Shown piece after piece: positions 38,912 to 48,973 of a stretch of 64,000 nucleotides of DNA (position 1 is its first letter; each line of letters opens with the position of its first letter). The DNA is from Litchfieldia salsa (lineage in GTDB: Bacteria; Bacillota; Bacilli; Bacillales; Bacillaceae_L). The stretch covers positions 62,001 through 126,000 of the forward strand of contig NZ_FNJU01000002.1 in the NCBI RefSeq assembly GCF_900104555.1. The letters are read 5' to 3'. A program made the translations under genes and the position numbers. The notes under the pieces are model-generated. The model saw only the letters and a list, made by a program, of their open reading frames with translations. It was not told the DNA's origin and did not search any database.

Positions 38912-39012
38912 CGTTCATTCATCTCCTTCCAACAGACGCTCATGACAAGGCTTTTTATATCATTGCAGCGGAACATCTTAATAGGACAAGGACTTTCAGA
39001 GCCCAAGTCACA
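38912..39012 (-). promoter_or_regulatory. Structured leader of rplS, probable L19 autoregulatory leader
   Basis: The 100-nt untranslated region between the predicted transcription start and rplS contains a composite hairpin: CGCU-gca-AUGA pairs with UCAU-g-AGCG around an AU-rich loop (about 38937-38972), plus a 5' hairpin GACTT/AAGTC. This position and layout fit the known Firmicute L19 leader, which mediates feedback by L19. The family match is from memory, not a covariance search. Confidence 0.6.
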
Positions 39013-39018
39013 AAGATA

Positions 39019-39047
39019 ATCTTACCACTTAAAGGAGCTTGATGCAA
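39019..39047 (-). promoter_or_regulatory. SigA-type promoter of rplS
   Basis: TTGCAT (39042-39047) and TAAGAT (39019-39024) lie 17 nt apart on the minus strand, just after the trmD stop. Confidence 0.75.
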
Positions 39048-39050
39048 TAG

Positions 39051-39785
39051 TTATTTTTGTTCTTCAAACTCTTTTAACCACTTTTTTTGTTGTGATGTTA
39101 ATGGATACGACTTCAACATATCTGGACGTCTTAAGAAGGTTCTTCTTAACGCTTCTTTTTCACGCCACTCTTCAATATGTTTATGATTACCCGACAGTAA
39201 TACTTCTGGAACTTGGTACCCCCGAAATTCAGCTGGCCTTGTGTATTGTGGATGCTCTAGTAGTCCTGTACTATGTGAATCCTTTATTGGAGAATCCTCA
39301 TTTCCTAGCACACCTGGCAATAGCCTTACTACACTATCAATAATGACCATCGCAGGAAGCTCACCACCAGTAAGGACATAATCTCCAATCGAGAATTCAT
39401 CTGTTACTAAATGAGTACGAATTCTCTCGTCATATCCTTCATAATGACCACAAACAAAAATGAGATGATCCTCATTAACTAGCTCTTCAGCATGTTTTTG
39501 CGAAAATCTTTCTCCTTGTGGACAAAGCAGAATGACCCTTGGCTGATTAATCTCGTTTTTTGTCAACTCTTCAACAGCATCGAATAGTGGTTGTGGCTGA
39601 AGAACCATCCCTGCTCCTCCACCATATGGATAATCATCGACCTTATTGTGTTTATTTGTTGTGAATTCTCTAAAATTCACTACATTGTAGTCTACTTTAC
39701 CCATCTCATTTGCTTTTTTTAAAATAGATTGTCCTAAGACACCTTCAAACATTTCAGGAAAAAGTGATAACACATCTATTTTCAT
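39051..39785 (-). CDS. trmD: tRNA (guanine-N1-)-methyltransferase TrmD
   Basis: TrmD methylates G37 of tRNAs with SAM and prevents frameshifting. The 244-aa protein has the N-terminal [20 protein letters not shown], the SPOUT knot motifs [10 protein letters not shown] and [19 protein letters not shown], and the [15 protein letters not shown] segment. Its ATG overlaps the rimM stop by 4 nt, so translation is probably coupled. Confidence 0.98.
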   Translation of the reverse strand: MKIDVLSLFPEMFEGVLGQSILKKANEMGKVDYNVVNFREFTTNKHNKVDDYPYGGGAGMVLQPQPLFDAVEELTKNEINQPRVILLCPQGERFSQKHAEELVNEDHLIFVCGHYEGYDERIRTHLVTDEFSIGDYVLTGGELPAMVIIDSVVRLLPGVLGNEDSPIKDSHSTGLLEHPQYTRPAEFRGYQVPEVLLSGNHKHIEEWREKEALRRTFLRRPDMLKSYPLTSQQKKWLKEFEEQK

Positions 39786-40297
39786 AGTAAGCCTTCCATT
39801 ACTTCAATTCTAATCCGCTTTTCATCGATATTAATTTCCTTTACGATATCCTCGATATACGGGATTAATATTTCTTTACCATTCTTACCCTTTACTACCC
39901 AGACATCATTTGCACCAGGTGTCAAAACCTCAGTAATTTTTCCAATTTCTTCACCTGATTCAGTTATGACTGTACACCCGATAATTTGATGGAAATAAAA
40001 TTCCCCTTCATCCAATTCAGTAAGCTGTTCTTCTGGCACTTTAATAAGTGCATTTTTGAATACTTCAACTTGGTTCACATTGTCAAAGCCTTCAAATTCC
40101 AATAGGTCAAATTGTTTATGTGTTCTATGACTTTTAACAACAACATGTACTGGTTCCTGCTTTTCCGGAAAAAACAAATATAAGTCATTCCCTACACGGT
40201 AACGTTCATCTGCAAAATCTGTTCTGGAAACGACACGAACCTCACCCTTAATTCCGTGTGTATTTACAATTTTACCAACATTAAACCAATTATCCAT
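39782..40297 (-). CDS. rimM: 16S rRNA processing protein RimM
   Basis: RimM binds S19 and assists maturation of the 30S head. I chose the ATG at 40297 (171 aa, starting [15 protein letters not shown]) because GAGGTGAAG lies upstream and the family starts there; the open frame upstream belongs to ylqD in another phase. The N-terminal beta barrel and C-terminal PRC-barrel ([19 protein letters not shown]) are both present. Confidence 0.96.
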   Translation of the reverse strand: MDNWFNVGKIVNTHGIKGEVRVVSRTDFADERYRVGNDLYLFFPEKQEPVHVVVKSHRTHKQFDLLEFEGFDNVNQVEVFKNALIKVPEEQLTELDEGEFYFHQIIGCTVITESGEEIGKITEVLTPGANDVWVVKGKNGKEILIPYIEDIVKEINIDEKRIRIEVMEGLL

Positions 40298-40307
40298 TTC
40301 TTCACCT

Positions 40308-40694
40308 CTAACGTATTTCCTGAATAATTCCTTCTTTAACAATAATTGTTTTGGCTTGCATGATCTCATTCCAATTGTCGCCGGGACTAACTTCAACTAG
40401 AGCTTGTACTTCTTTTTCTTTTAATTCACTACCTAAAGGTAGCATATGTATTTGACTTATTTGAAAATCAAGAAGTTTCATTTTTTCTTCTCGGTTTGTC
40501 ATTTCTTTATGATATTGATTATTTATGGTTACTTTATTTTGTTTTACACTTTTATCGAATTTTTTTAGTTCGAATTTAAGTTGTTCGAGTTCCTTCTTAA
40601 GTTGTTGTTGTTTTTGTTGAAAGGATTCTAACAATGATGATTTACTATTTTCGGTTAAAATTTGTTTCACAATCACCGTTTGAATGATTTTCAT
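40308..40694 (-). CDS. ylqD: YlqD family protein, function unknown
   Basis: The product of about 128 aa matches B. subtilis YlqD by position between khpA and rimM and by layout: a beta strand [18 protein letters not shown], a long Gln/Lys/Leu coiled coil (about 20-80), and a C-terminal beta segment ([15 protein letters not shown], then [12 protein letters not shown]). The start could be ATG 40694 or the TTG just before; GGAG is upstream of both. No function is known to me. Confidence 0.85.
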   Translation of the reverse strand: MKIIQTVIVKQILTENSKSSLLESFQQKQQQLKKELEQLKFELKKFDKSVKQNKVTINNQYHKEMTNREEKMKLLDFQISQIHMLPLGSELKEKEVQALVEVSPGDNWNEIMQAKTIIVKEGIIQEIR

Positions 40695-40735
40695 CAAACA
40701 TTTCAACTCCTACAAAACACTTTTTTAGATAATTT

Positions 40736-40767
40736 AAAAAAAGGGGAGGTTAGCCCTCACCCTTTTT
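40736..40767 (-). terminator. Imperfect terminator after rpsP-khpA
   Basis: On the minus strand AAAAAGGGTGAGG pairs with CCTCCCCTTTTT around a short loop with one bulged T, followed by more T. It lies between khpA and ylqD and may allow read-through into ylqD-rimM-trmD. Confidence 0.65.
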
Positions 40768-40769
40768 CC

Positions 40770-41014
40770 TTATTCGTTAATTTCTAGATGAATTCGTTTA
40801 TTATGACTAGTCCCTGCTGCATATACAACAGTTCGAATCGCTTTAATGACCCTACCCTGCTTGCCAATAATCTTTCCAATATCTTCTCTGTTAACTGATA
40901 ACAAATAAGTGATATTTCGCTCGTCAGTTGTTTCTATGATAGAAACTTCCTCAGGATGATCAACAAGTGGTTTTACGATCGTTTCAATTAACTCTTTCAT
41001 CTTGTCCACATTCA

Positions 41015-41015
<1 letters not shown>
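40770..41015 (-). CDS. khpA: KH-domain RNA-binding protein KhpA (YlqC)
   Basis: KhpA is a small KH-domain protein that pairs with KhpB in other Firmicutes to bind RNAs and affect cell elongation. The 81-aa protein has the KH GxxG loop in IGKIIGKQGRVIKAIRTVV. Its ATG overlaps the rpsP stop by one base (TAATG). Confidence 0.93.
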
Positions 41016-41365
<350 letters not shown>

Positions 41366-41384
41366 TTACATATGATTAATTTCC

Positions 41385-42725
41385 TTACATGAAAGGAAAT
41401 TTCATCCCTTTTTTCTTTCCTTTTGACATACTCGTCATTTGTTTCATCATCTTTTTCATGTCCTCAAATTGTTTCAATAGTCGATTAACCTCTTGAACAG
41501 TCCTACCGCTACCTTTTGCAATTCTTTTTTTGCGACTAGCATTAATCGTCTCGGGATGTATTTTTTCATCCTTTGTCATTGATTGAATGATCGCTTCGAC
41601 ATGACTAATCTGTTTATCATCGACTTGAACATTCTTCAAGCCTTTCATTTTGTTAGCCCCTGGAAGCATTCCTAGGATTTCATCCAATGGACCCATCTTA
41701 CGCACTTGACCTAATTGGTCTAAAAAGTCATCAAATGTGAATGATGCTGAACGAAATTTTTGCTCTAGCTCTTTCGCCTTTTCTTCATCAACAGAACTTT
41801 GAGCCTTCTCAATTAATGTTAGTACATCTCCCATCCCTAAAATACGGGATGCCATTCTTTCAGGATGAAATGCCTCTATTGCATCTAGCTTTTCGCCAAG
41901 ACCCACATATTTAATTGGTGTATTTGTAACTGCCTTAACTGACAGTGCTGCACCACCTCGTGTATCACCATCAAGCTTAGTCAGTACAACTCCAGTTAAA
42001 CCTAATAAATCATTGAAACTACTTGCAACATTAACTGCATCCTGACCTGTCATCGCATCTACTACAAGGAAAATTTCGTCAGGCTTTGCTATCTCCTTAA
42101 CTTGAACGAGTTCATCCATAAGCTCTTCATCTATATGAAGACGCCCAGCAGTATCAATTAAAACATAATCATGATGCTCTTCTTTCGCCCTTTCAATTGC
42201 TTGCTTTGCAATTTCAACAGGACTCACCTGATCACCAAGAGAGAATACAGGCATATTCAGTTGTTTCCCTAATGTTTCTAGCTGTTTAATTGCAGCTGGT
42301 CGATAAATATCTGCTGCAACTAGCATTGGCTTACGATTATGCTTTTTCCGAAGAAGATTCGCTAGTTTTCCTGTTGTTGTTGTTTTACCGGCCCCTTGTA
42401 ATCCTACCATCATAATGACAGTTGGTGGTCGTTTTGCAACAGCAATCTTGCTTTGTTCTCCACCCATGAGTGCTGTTAACTCTTCTTGAACAACTTTTAT
42501 TACTTGTTGTCCCGGAGTTAAACTTTTCATGACTTCTTGTCCAATCGCACGTTCACTAACCCGCTTCACAAAGTCTTTGACAACCTTGAAGTTTACGTCA
42601 GCTTCAAGAAGTGCAAGACGAACCTCACGCATCATTTCTTTTACATCCGCTTCGGTTACCTTACCCTTACCACGTATCTTTTGAATGGTATTCTGCAGTC
42701 GGTCGGCTAATCCTTCAAATGCCAT
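41385..42725 (-). CDS. ffh: Signal recognition particle protein Ffh
   Basis: Ffh is the SRP54-type GTPase that binds signal sequences and the 4.5S/6S-type SRP RNA. The 446-aa protein has an N domain (1-100), G1 GLQGAGKTTT at 108-117, DTAGRLHID, TKLDGDTRGGAA, and a methionine-rich M domain at about 325-446 (FEDMKKMMKQMTSMSKGKKK). It follows ylxM in the usual order. Confidence 0.99.
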   Translation of the reverse strand: MAFEGLADRLQNTIQKIRGKGKVTEADVKEMMREVRLALLEADVNFKVVKDFVKRVSERAIGQEVMKSLTPGQQVIKVVQEELTALMGGEQSKIAVAKRPPTVIMMVGLQGAGKTTTTGKLANLLRKKHNRKPMLVAADIYRPAAIKQLETLGKQLNMPVFSLGDQVSPVEIAKQAIERAKEEHHDYVLIDTAGRLHIDEELMDELVQVKEIAKPDEIFLVVDAMTGQDAVNVASSFNDLLGLTGVVLTKLDGDTRGGAALSVKAVTNTPIKYVGLGEKLDAIEAFHPERMASRILGMGDVLTLIEKAQSSVDEEKAKELEQKFRSASFTFDDFLDQLGQVRKMGPLDEILGMLPGANKMKGLKNVQVDDKQISHVEAIIQSMTKDEKIHPETINASRKKRIAKGSGRTVQEVNRLLKQFEDMKKMMKQMTSMSKGKKKGMKFPFM

Positions 42726-42738
42726 TCATGCCGCCCCC

Positions 42739-43068
42739 CTATTCTAATTTCTCCAACGACTCTACAACTTCTTCAAGCTTTTTTGGCAATTCATTACTTT
42801 CAATCATCAATTTTAGCTGAACTAGTATCTTTTGTCGTTCTTGAAATTTATAAAATAGTAACAGTTTTTCTTCATATTCTTCCAGCATAGCCTCTGTTCT
42901 TTTAATGTTATCATAAACAGCTTGACGGCTAACATTATATTCATCTGCAATTTCACCAAGGGAGTAATCGTCAAGATAATATAGAGACATATAACTACTC
43001 TGCTTTGGAGTTAACAACGTTTGATAGAAATCAAATAAATAGTTGACTCTTGTTGTCTTTTCAAGCAT
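42739..43068 (-). CDS. ylxM: SRP-associated helix-turn-helix protein YlxM
   Basis: YlxM is a small sigma-70 region 4-like protein encoded next to ffh in Firmicutes and reported to modulate SRP function. I chose the ATG at 43068 (109 aa, [16 protein letters not shown]) with AAGGGGTG upstream; the ATA/GTG-containing extension is the ribosome site. The helix-turn-helix is [21 protein letters not shown] consensus-like promoter lies 40 nt upstream. Confidence 0.95.
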   Translation of the reverse strand: MLEKTTRVNYLFDFYQTLLTPKQSSYMSLYYLDDYSLGEIADEYNVSRQAVYDNIKRTEAMLEEYEEKLLLFYKFQERQKILVQLKLMIESNELPKKLEEVVESLEKLE

Positions 43069-43110
43069 TGTTATCACCCCTTGTTAAGTGAAATACCTTT
43101 ACAAGTAAAT

Positions 43111-43139
43111 AGTTTACAATTCATAGCAAAAGATGTCAA
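43111..43139 (-). promoter_or_regulatory. SigA promoter of ylxM-ffh
   Basis: Perfect -35 TTGACA (43134-43139), 17-nt spacer, -10 TAAACT (43111-43116) on the minus strand, in the gap between ftsY and ylxM. It implies that ylxM-ffh can be transcribed independently of smc-ftsY. Confidence 0.85.
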
Positions 43140-43157
43140 GTTTTTTTCTTTACACCT

Positions 43158-44159
43158 TTATTCTTTTTCTTCTGTTTCTGATACATCCAATAAATCAGCA
43201 AATAACCCATAAACATATTGCTCAGCATTGAATTCCATCAGATCATCAACTTTCTCACCTAATCCAACAAGTTTAACTGGAATTTTCAATTCATTCCGAA
43301 TGGCTAGAACAATACCACCTTTTGCAGTTCCATCCAGTTTTGTTAATACGATCCCCGTTACCTCAGTAGCTTCTGAGAAAGTTTTTGCCTGTGTTAATGC
43401 ATTTTGTCCTGTCGTTGCATCTAGGACTAACAATACTTCATGCGGAGCACCAGGAAATTCGCGCTCAATGACACGCTTAACTTTTTCTAGCTCTTTCATA
43501 AGGTTTACTTTATTTTGTAAACGCCCAGCAGTGTCACAAATAAGCACATCGACTTTTCTTGACTTAGCCGCTTGGACGGCATCAAACATAACAGCAGCAG
43601 GATCTGAACCCTCTGACTGTTTTATAACATCAACCCCAACTCTTTGACCCCATACCTCTAGTTGATCAATTGCTCCAGCACGAAAGGTGTCACCTGCAGC
43701 TAAAAGTACTGACTTACCTTCGTTTTTTAGTTTATTTGCAAGTTTTCCAATTGTGGTTGTTTTCCCAACTCCATTCACTCCTACCACTAGGATAATGGAT
43801 AACCCTTCTCTTTCAATGTTTAATTGTGGTGAAGATTCGTCTCCCCCTTGATAAATCTCAATTAACTTCTCTGAGATCACCGCTTGAACCTCTTTTGTAT
43901 CTTGAATATTTCGTCGTTTCACTTCCATCTGTAACTGATCGATGAGTTCCATTACCGTTGAAACACCAACATCAGCGGCAATTAATATTTCTTCAAGTTC
44001 CTCAAAAAATTCCTCATCAACTTTGCGGTACCTAGCCACTAGATCATTTACACGTTCTGAAAATGAATCCCTTGTTTTGGTTAAACCCTCTTTAAATTTT
44101 TCTGTAACCGTATCTGTTTGCTTTGAAATTTTTTCTTTAAGCTTTTTAAAAAAACTCAT
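43158..44159 (-). CDS. ftsY: Signal recognition particle receptor FtsY
   Basis: FtsY is the membrane receptor GTPase that docks SRP-ribosome complexes. The 333-aa protein has a short basic N-terminal helix instead of the long acidic A domain of E. coli, then the NG domain with G1 GVNGVGKTTT at 127-136, DTAGRLQNK and TKLDGTAKGG. It begins 17 nt after smc, the conserved smc-ftsY pair. Confidence 0.99.
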   Translation of the reverse strand: MSFFKKLKEKISKQTDTVTEKFKEGLTKTRDSFSERVNDLVARYRKVDEEFFEELEEILIAADVGVSTVMELIDQLQMEVKRRNIQDTKEVQAVISEKLIEIYQGGDESSPQLNIEREGLSIILVVGVNGVGKTTTIGKLANKLKNEGKSVLLAAGDTFRAGAIDQLEVWGQRVGVDVIKQSEGSDPAAVMFDAVQAAKSRKVDVLICDTAGRLQNKVNLMKELEKVKRVIEREFPGAPHEVLLVLDATTGQNALTQAKTFSEATEVTGIVLTKLDGTAKGGIVLAIRNELKIPVKLVGLGEKVDDLMEFNAEQYVYGLFADLLDVSETEEKE

Positions 44160-44176
44160 TAGATCCGACCTTTCTT

Positions 44177-47100
44177 TTATACAAATTCCTTAGAATCCTC
44201 AAGCTTTACTGACACTAATTTTGATACTCCTGATTCTTGCATTGTAACACCGTATAATACATCGGCTTCTTCCATTGTCCCTTTTCGATGTGTGATAACG
44301 ATAAATTGCGTTTCTCTACTGAAGTTTCTTAAATATTGGGAGAATCGGAATACATTTGCCTCATCAAGTGCGGCTTCAACTTCATCGAGAATACAAAAAG
44401 GCACAGGTCGCACCTTTAATATTGAAAACAGTAATGCAATAGCAGTAAGTGCTCGTTCACCACCTGAGAGAAGACCGAGGTTTTGAAGCTTTTTACCAGG
44501 AGGTTGTGCAACAATTTCAACACCTGTATTTAGTAGATCATCCGGGTTTGTCAAACGCAAATCAGCCCTACCTCCACCAAATAAAGCCTGAAACACACCT
44601 TCAAAATGAGATTTTATGTTCAGAAAAGTTGTTTGAAACTTTTTCTTCATCTCTTCATCCATCTCATCAATCACCTTATAAAGGGTGTCTTTTGCAGTTT
44701 CTAGATCCTCTTTTTGCTCAGTTAGAAATGTAAATCTTTCTGAAATACGCTCATATTCATCAATCGCACCAAGGTTGACAGTCCCAAGCTCTTCGATAGC
44801 AAGTTTAATTAGCTTTACTTTCTTTCTCGCTTCAGCAAGGTCGATTCCTAGAGGGTACTTTTCCTTAGCTGCTTCATAACTTAGAAAATACTCTTCTCTT
44901 AAATTGGTTAAGCGATTCTCCAGTTCTACATCTAATCGGTTCACCTTAACCTCTTCATCTTTTAATACATCGACAATCTGTTTATGTTGTCGTTTTTCTT
45001 CTTTTAGTTCTCTTTCAATATCCTCTAGAGATGTATGAAGATTTAATCGTTTTTGTCTATGGCCACTAATCATATTGAGTGTTTCATTTTTATCGTTGAG
45101 TTTCTTTCGTGCTGCTTCTTCTAATTCTTGTTCTCCTGATGAGTTGGTAACCAAATCACTATTCAAGAAGTTCCAGTCTTCCTTCATTCGTTCTAATTTC
45201 TTAATAGATTCATCATTTTCGGTTTCAAGATTCATCAATTTTTCTTTTTGACTTTGAAACAGCTGATTCTTCTCTGCCAACACTACTTTAAGGTCAGTAA
45301 TTTTAACCTGAATCGACTCTTTTGACGTTTGCTCATCATTTCTCTTAGAGGTTAAATCCTGAATCTCTTGATTTAGTTTACTGATTTCCAGTTCAGTTTC
45401 TTCAAGTAATCCATTAAGTTCATTACTTCTTTCAATCAATCTCATTTGGTCCTGCTGGGACAACAGCTTTTCATGATCATACAGTGAAAGGTGTTCATTC
45501 ACATTACGCTCTTTGAGCTCAATTTCGCGGTATTGACCTTTTAAAGATTGCTCTTTTAACCTTAATGTTTCTCCGGATTCACGCAATCCCTCTAACCGTT
45601 CTTCTAGTTCAACAATTATTTTCTTTTCTGCCTTTACTTGATTTTCCAGAACAGTTGTTTTCTCTTCCATTTCTTCAAGTTTTTTTATAATACTTTCTAA
45701 TTCTCTACCTCTACCTAACAATGAGTTTGACGTTTTCTTAACGGCACCACCTGTCATTGATCCACCTGGATTAACAACATCACCATCTAACGTGACCATT
45801 CGATAACGGTATTGAAGCTTTTTAGCAAGTTCATTCGCACCCTTTAAATCAGTTGTAACTAGTACATTCCCTAATAAACTTGAAATAACAGAACCATATT
45901 TTGAGTCATACTTTATTAATGAAGCTGCCGAACCAATAAATGATTCATGACCCTTTACTACCTCTAATTGGGCTTCATTCATTCTTCTTTCCTTTATAAC
46001 ATTTAAAGGCAGGAATGTTGCTCTACCGTAAGAGTGCTTTTTTAAATATTGAATGGCTGCTCTCGCATTTGTTTCATTGTCTACCACAATATGTTGTGTC
46101 GCTGCACCAAGTGCAATCTCGATTGCAGTTTCATAATCTTTTGGAACTGTAAGTAGTTCTGCAACTGCACCTTCAATTCCATTCAAACGGCCATCTCTTT
46201 CCTTTAATATTTCTTTTACCCCTTGAAAGAATCCAGAATAGTCATTCTGCATTTCTTCTAGCATCTCTTTACGTGACTTCGTTTGTTGAAGGTATTGGTA
46301 GGCTTGATATAATGTTTTTTCTTTTTTATCATATACTCCTTTTAATTTCTCAAGATTATCAACCACTTCACGATAACTCTTAATTTGATTAGCCAATTCC
46401 GTCTCAATCACTGAGAGCTTTGTTTGGAGATGCATTTTTTCTTGATTGATCTCTTGTCGTTCGATTATATATTTCTCATTACTATCTTCTAGACGCCTAT
46501 TTTTTTGTTCTTGCTGAGTTGATTGTTGTTGAATATAACTGAGTTCATTTTTTGCAGATGCCTGTTTATTTAAAGATTCAACATACTCACTTTTAAGATG
46601 TTCAAGTTTTTCATCAATATTTTCGTCATAAACCGATAATAATGACTGATTTTCCTTAAGTGAGCCTCTCAGTTCTTCAATCATTTTTTCTAAACTCTTC
46701 AGTCGAATATTTTCATTGCTAATGGTTTCATTCGTTTGCTCTATCTTACTTTCGAGTTCAGTAATCATTTGCTCAAGCTGTACTTTGTTTTGATCACCAT
46801 TTTTCTTTCGTTCTTTCAGTACTTCCTTTCGTCCCTCGAGCTTTTCTAATTCTTCACTTGTAACTAACAACACTTGTTGTAACTCTTGAATCATTGCATC
46901 TAGTCCATCAATTTGATCACGAATTTGTTCAACATGTGCCTCTTTTTTATTAATCATTGTCCCCATTGTTAATTCTTGTTCTGTATGTTTTTCTATTTGC
47001 TGTTTCAGATCTTCCCACTTTTGATGGAATGATTCTATTTCTACTACAGTAACCCCCACCTCGAAATGTTCAAGCTCCTCTTTTTTCTCTATATAATCTT

Positions 47101-47737
47101 TTGCAATGGAAGCTTGTATATTTAAAGGCTCAATTTGCCCTTCTAATTCATGAATAATATCATTTACTCTATTTAAATTTTCTTGCGTTTCAGCAAGCTT
47201 GTACTCTGCCTTTTTCTTCCTTGTCTTGTATTTTAATACACCAGCAGCTTCTTCGAAAATCGTTCTACGCTCTTCAGCTTTACTGCTAAGTATCTCTTCA
47301 ACCTTCCCTTGACTGATGATTGAGAAAGCCTCTTTTCCAAGTCCTGAATCCATAAAAAGATCAACAATATCTTTTAATCTACAAGCTTGTTTATTAATTA
47401 GAAACTCACTTTCACCAGAACGAAATACTCTTCTTGTGATACTTACCTCATGATAATCAATTGGTAAGAATTGATCACTATTATCTAATGTTAATGTTAC
47501 ATCAGCGATATTTAAAGCCTTGCGACTGTCACTTCCTGCGAAAATAATATCTTCCATTTTCACACCACGAAGAGATTTTGCAGATTGCTCACCTAATACC
47601 CAGCGAATTGCATCAGTTATATTACTCTTACCACTACCATTCGGTCCTACAACTGCTGTTACACCTGGAACAAAGTCAACGGCAATTCTTTCTGCAAAAG
47701 ATTTAAATCCAACTATATCTAAACGTTTGAGGAACAT
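44177..47737 (-). CDS. smc: Chromosome segregation ATPase SMC
   Basis: SMC forms the condensin ring with ScpA and ScpB that loops and segregates the chromosome. The 1186-aa length equals that of B. subtilis. Walker A GPNGSGKS is at 31-38, long coiled coils run from about 165 to 1020, and the hinge lies near 500-680 (GNVLVTTDLKGANELAKKL, GGSMTGGAVKK). The C-terminal head has the signature LSGGERALTAIALLF and Walker B FCILDEVEAALDE. It is followed by ftsY. Confidence 0.99.
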   Translation of the reverse strand: MFLKRLDIVGFKSFAERIAVDFVPGVTAVVGPNGSGKSNITDAIRWVLGEQSAKSLRGVKMEDIIFAGSDSRKALNIADVTLTLDNSDQFLPIDYHEVSITRRVFRSGESEFLINKQACRLKDIVDLFMDSGLGKEAFSIISQGKVEEILSSKAEERRTIFEEAAGVLKYKTRKKKAEYKLAETQENLNRVNDIIHELEGQIEPLNIQASIAKDYIEKKEELEHFEVGVTVVEIESFHQKWEDLKQQIEKHTEQELTMGTMINKKEAHVEQIRDQIDGLDAMIQELQQVLLVTSEELEKLEGRKEVLKERKKNGDQNKVQLEQMITELESKIEQTNETISNENIRLKSLEKMIEELRGSLKENQSLLSVYDENIDEKLEHLKSEYVESLNKQASAKNELSYIQQQSTQQEQKNRRLEDSNEKYIIERQEINQEKMHLQTKLSVIETELANQIKSYREVVDNLEKLKGVYDKKEKTLYQAYQYLQQTKSRKEMLEEMQNDYSGFFQGVKEILKERDGRLNGIEGAVAELLTVPKDYETAIEIALGAATQHIVVDNETNARAAIQYLKKHSYGRATFLPLNVIKERRMNEAQLEVVKGHESFIGSAASLIKYDSKYGSVISSLLGNVLVTTDLKGANELAKKLQYRYRMVTLDGDVVNPGGSMTGGAVKKTSNSLLGRGRELESIIKKLEEMEEKTTVLENQVKAEKKIIVELEERLEGLRESGETLRLKEQSLKGQYREIELKERNVNEHLSLYDHEKLLSQQDQMRLIERSNELNGLLEETELEISKLNQEIQDLTSKRNDEQTSKESIQVKITDLKVVLAEKNQLFQSQKEKLMNLETENDESIKKLERMKEDWNFLNSDLVTNSSGEQELEEAARKKLNDKNETLNMISGHRQKRLNLHTSLEDIERELKEEKRQHKQIVDVLKDEEVKVNRLDVELENRLTNLREEYFLSYEAAKEKYPLGIDLAEARKKVKLIKLAIEELGTVNLGAIDEYERISERFTFLTEQKEDLETAKDTLYKVIDEMDEEMKKKFQTTFLNIKSHFEGVFQALFGGGRADLRLTNPDDLLNTGVEIVAQPPGKKLQNLGLLSGGERALTAIALLFSILKVRPVPFCILDEVEAALDEANVFRFSQYLRNFSRETQFIVITHRKGTMEEADVLYGVTMQESGVSKLVSVKLEDSKEFV

Positions 47738-47842
47738 ACGTTTCCCCCTTTAACCACATATTATTAATTTAGAAGGTAGGTAGTTTGTCTAAGAAAAGTC
47801 TATAAGACAGCTAGTCCTAAATACCTTTAACCTACATATTTT

Positions 47843-47872
47843 ATCATACTTTAACATGTTCAACATTGCCAA
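47843..47872 (-). promoter_or_regulatory. Candidate SigA promoter of smc-ftsY
   Basis: TTGGCA (47867-47872) and TATGAT (47843-47848) are 18 nt apart on the minus strand, about 105 nt upstream of smc and downstream of the palindromic repeat. Confidence 0.55.
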
Positions 47873-47896
47873 ATTAATCTCAACTAATTTTCTTTT

Positions 47897-48106
47897 AAAA
47901 AGGCTGTTTTTTGTAAATTGTTAAGCCGCAGGCTGAATACACTCCGCGTCCGGTGGGTATCCAGTGAGCCTCCTCGTCGCTTATGCTCCTGTGGGGTCTC
48001 ACTTTGGCCACTGGTCCCACAGGAGTCTACGTGTATTCATCCTGCTTGTTTCTACTATTTCAAACTCTGTGTCTAACAACAAACTTTGCAAAAAGAGCCT
48101 TTAAAA
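47897..48106. repeat. 210-bp palindromic intergenic repeat (MITE-like), full-length copy
   Basis: The element between rnc and smc has imperfect terminal inverted repeats (AAAGGCTGTTTTTTGTAAA at the left; the reverse complement of the right end begins AAAGGCTCTTTTTGCAAAG). Nested inside are CAGGCTGAATACAC (47929-47942) with GTGTATTCATCCTG (48031-48044), and CTCCTGTGGG (47986-47995) with CCCACAGGAG (48016-48025). It is more GC-rich than its surroundings and has no coding capacity. A deletion copy lies at 38353-38480. Confidence 0.75.
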
Positions 48107-48110
48107 AATA

Positions 48111-48134
48111 TAAAAACCCCATTATATTGGGGTT
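48111..48134 (-). terminator. Rho-independent terminator of rnc
   Basis: Stem AACCCC / GGGGTT (48115-48134) with an 8-nt loop, followed on the minus strand by TTTATATTTTTTA. It lies 12 nt after the rnc stop and immediately before the repeat. Confidence 0.85.
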
Positions 48135-48146
48135 CATTAAGCTTCT

Positions 48147-48878
48147 TTATTTCAGCCTTAATGCATCAAGGGCAATTTGGGCAGCTCTTTGTTCAGAATC
48201 TTTCTTTGATTTTCCAGAACCTATTCCTAGCTCCTCACCATTCAAAGAAACCTTTGATACAAATTCGCGATTATGGGCAGGACCCTTTTCTTGTAGGACC
48301 TTATATTCAATCATCCCTTTGCCATCACGCTGTATAAGCTCTTGTAACTGACTTTTATAATCCATCACATGAGAAAAAGCACCTTCGTTAATTTTCGGAA
48401 ACACTGTTCGCTCCAGAAATTTATACACTGGGTCAATTCCTTGATCCAAGTATAATGCACCTATGAAGGCTTCAAAGACATCAGCAAGTAGTGCTGGCCT
48501 TGCTCTTCCACCTGTTAGTTCCTCTCCTTTTCCAAGAAGTACAAATTCCCCAAACGATAGGTCATTTGCAAACGAAACAAGAGAAGGTTCACATACAATG
48601 GCAGCACGCATCTTTGTTAACTGACCTTCGCTCATAATTGGAAATTTTTTGAACAAAAACTCAGATACAGTTAATTCTAGGACGGCGTCTCCCAAAAATT
48701 CTAATCTTTCATTATCCTCATATGGTTTCTTACGATGCTCATTCACATAGGATGAATGTGTAAAAGCCTGGATCAGCAGTTTTTCATTAGTAAATGAAAT
48801 GCCCTGTTTGTCCTGGAACTCTTTAAATTTTTGTATAACTTTATTCTTTTTCTCGTTATAATTTTTACCCTTTACCAT
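48147..48878 (-). CDS. rnc: Ribonuclease III
   Basis: RNase III cleaves double-stranded RNA in rRNA and mRNA maturation. I chose the ATG at 48878 (243 aa) with GGAGG 5 nt upstream. The catalytic signature [14 protein letters not shown] covers residues 56-69 (Glu60, Asp64), and a double-stranded RNA-binding domain occupies about 170-240. A terminator and a repeat separate it from smc. Confidence 0.97.
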   Translation of the reverse strand: MVKGKNYNEKKNKVIQKFKEFQDKQGISFTNEKLLIQAFTHSSYVNEHRKKPYEDNERLEFLGDAVLELTVSEFLFKKFPIMSEGQLTKMRAAIVCEPSLVSFANDLSFGEFVLLGKGEELTGGRARPALLADVFEAFIGALYLDQGIDPVYKFLERTVFPKINEGAFSHVMDYKSQLQELIQRDGKGMIEYKVLQEKGPAHNREFVSKVSLNGEELGIGSGKSKKDSEQRAAQIALDALRLK

Positions 48879-48927
48879 GTTAACCTCCACGAAAAAACAA
48901 ACACAAGCAGTCTACGAGTGAAATAAA

Positions 48928-48961
48928 AATAGGATAAAGTCCCGTTTTTAAACGGGACTTT
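48928..48961 (-). terminator. Rho-independent terminator of the fapR-acpP operon
   Basis: Perfect 10-bp stem AAAGTCCCGT / ACGGGACTTT (48936-48961) with a 6-nt loop, followed on the minus strand by ATCCTATTTTTATTT. It lies 12 nt after acpP. Confidence 0.88.
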
Positions 48962-48973
48962 AAGTAAAGTGCT

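Noticed and set aside
43228-43647. Plus-strand frame of 139 codons inside ftsY
   Set aside because: Antisense shadow of the conserved FtsY GTPase domain.
44449-44733. Plus-strand frame of 94 codons inside smc
   Set aside because: Antisense shadow of the conserved SMC C-terminal head.
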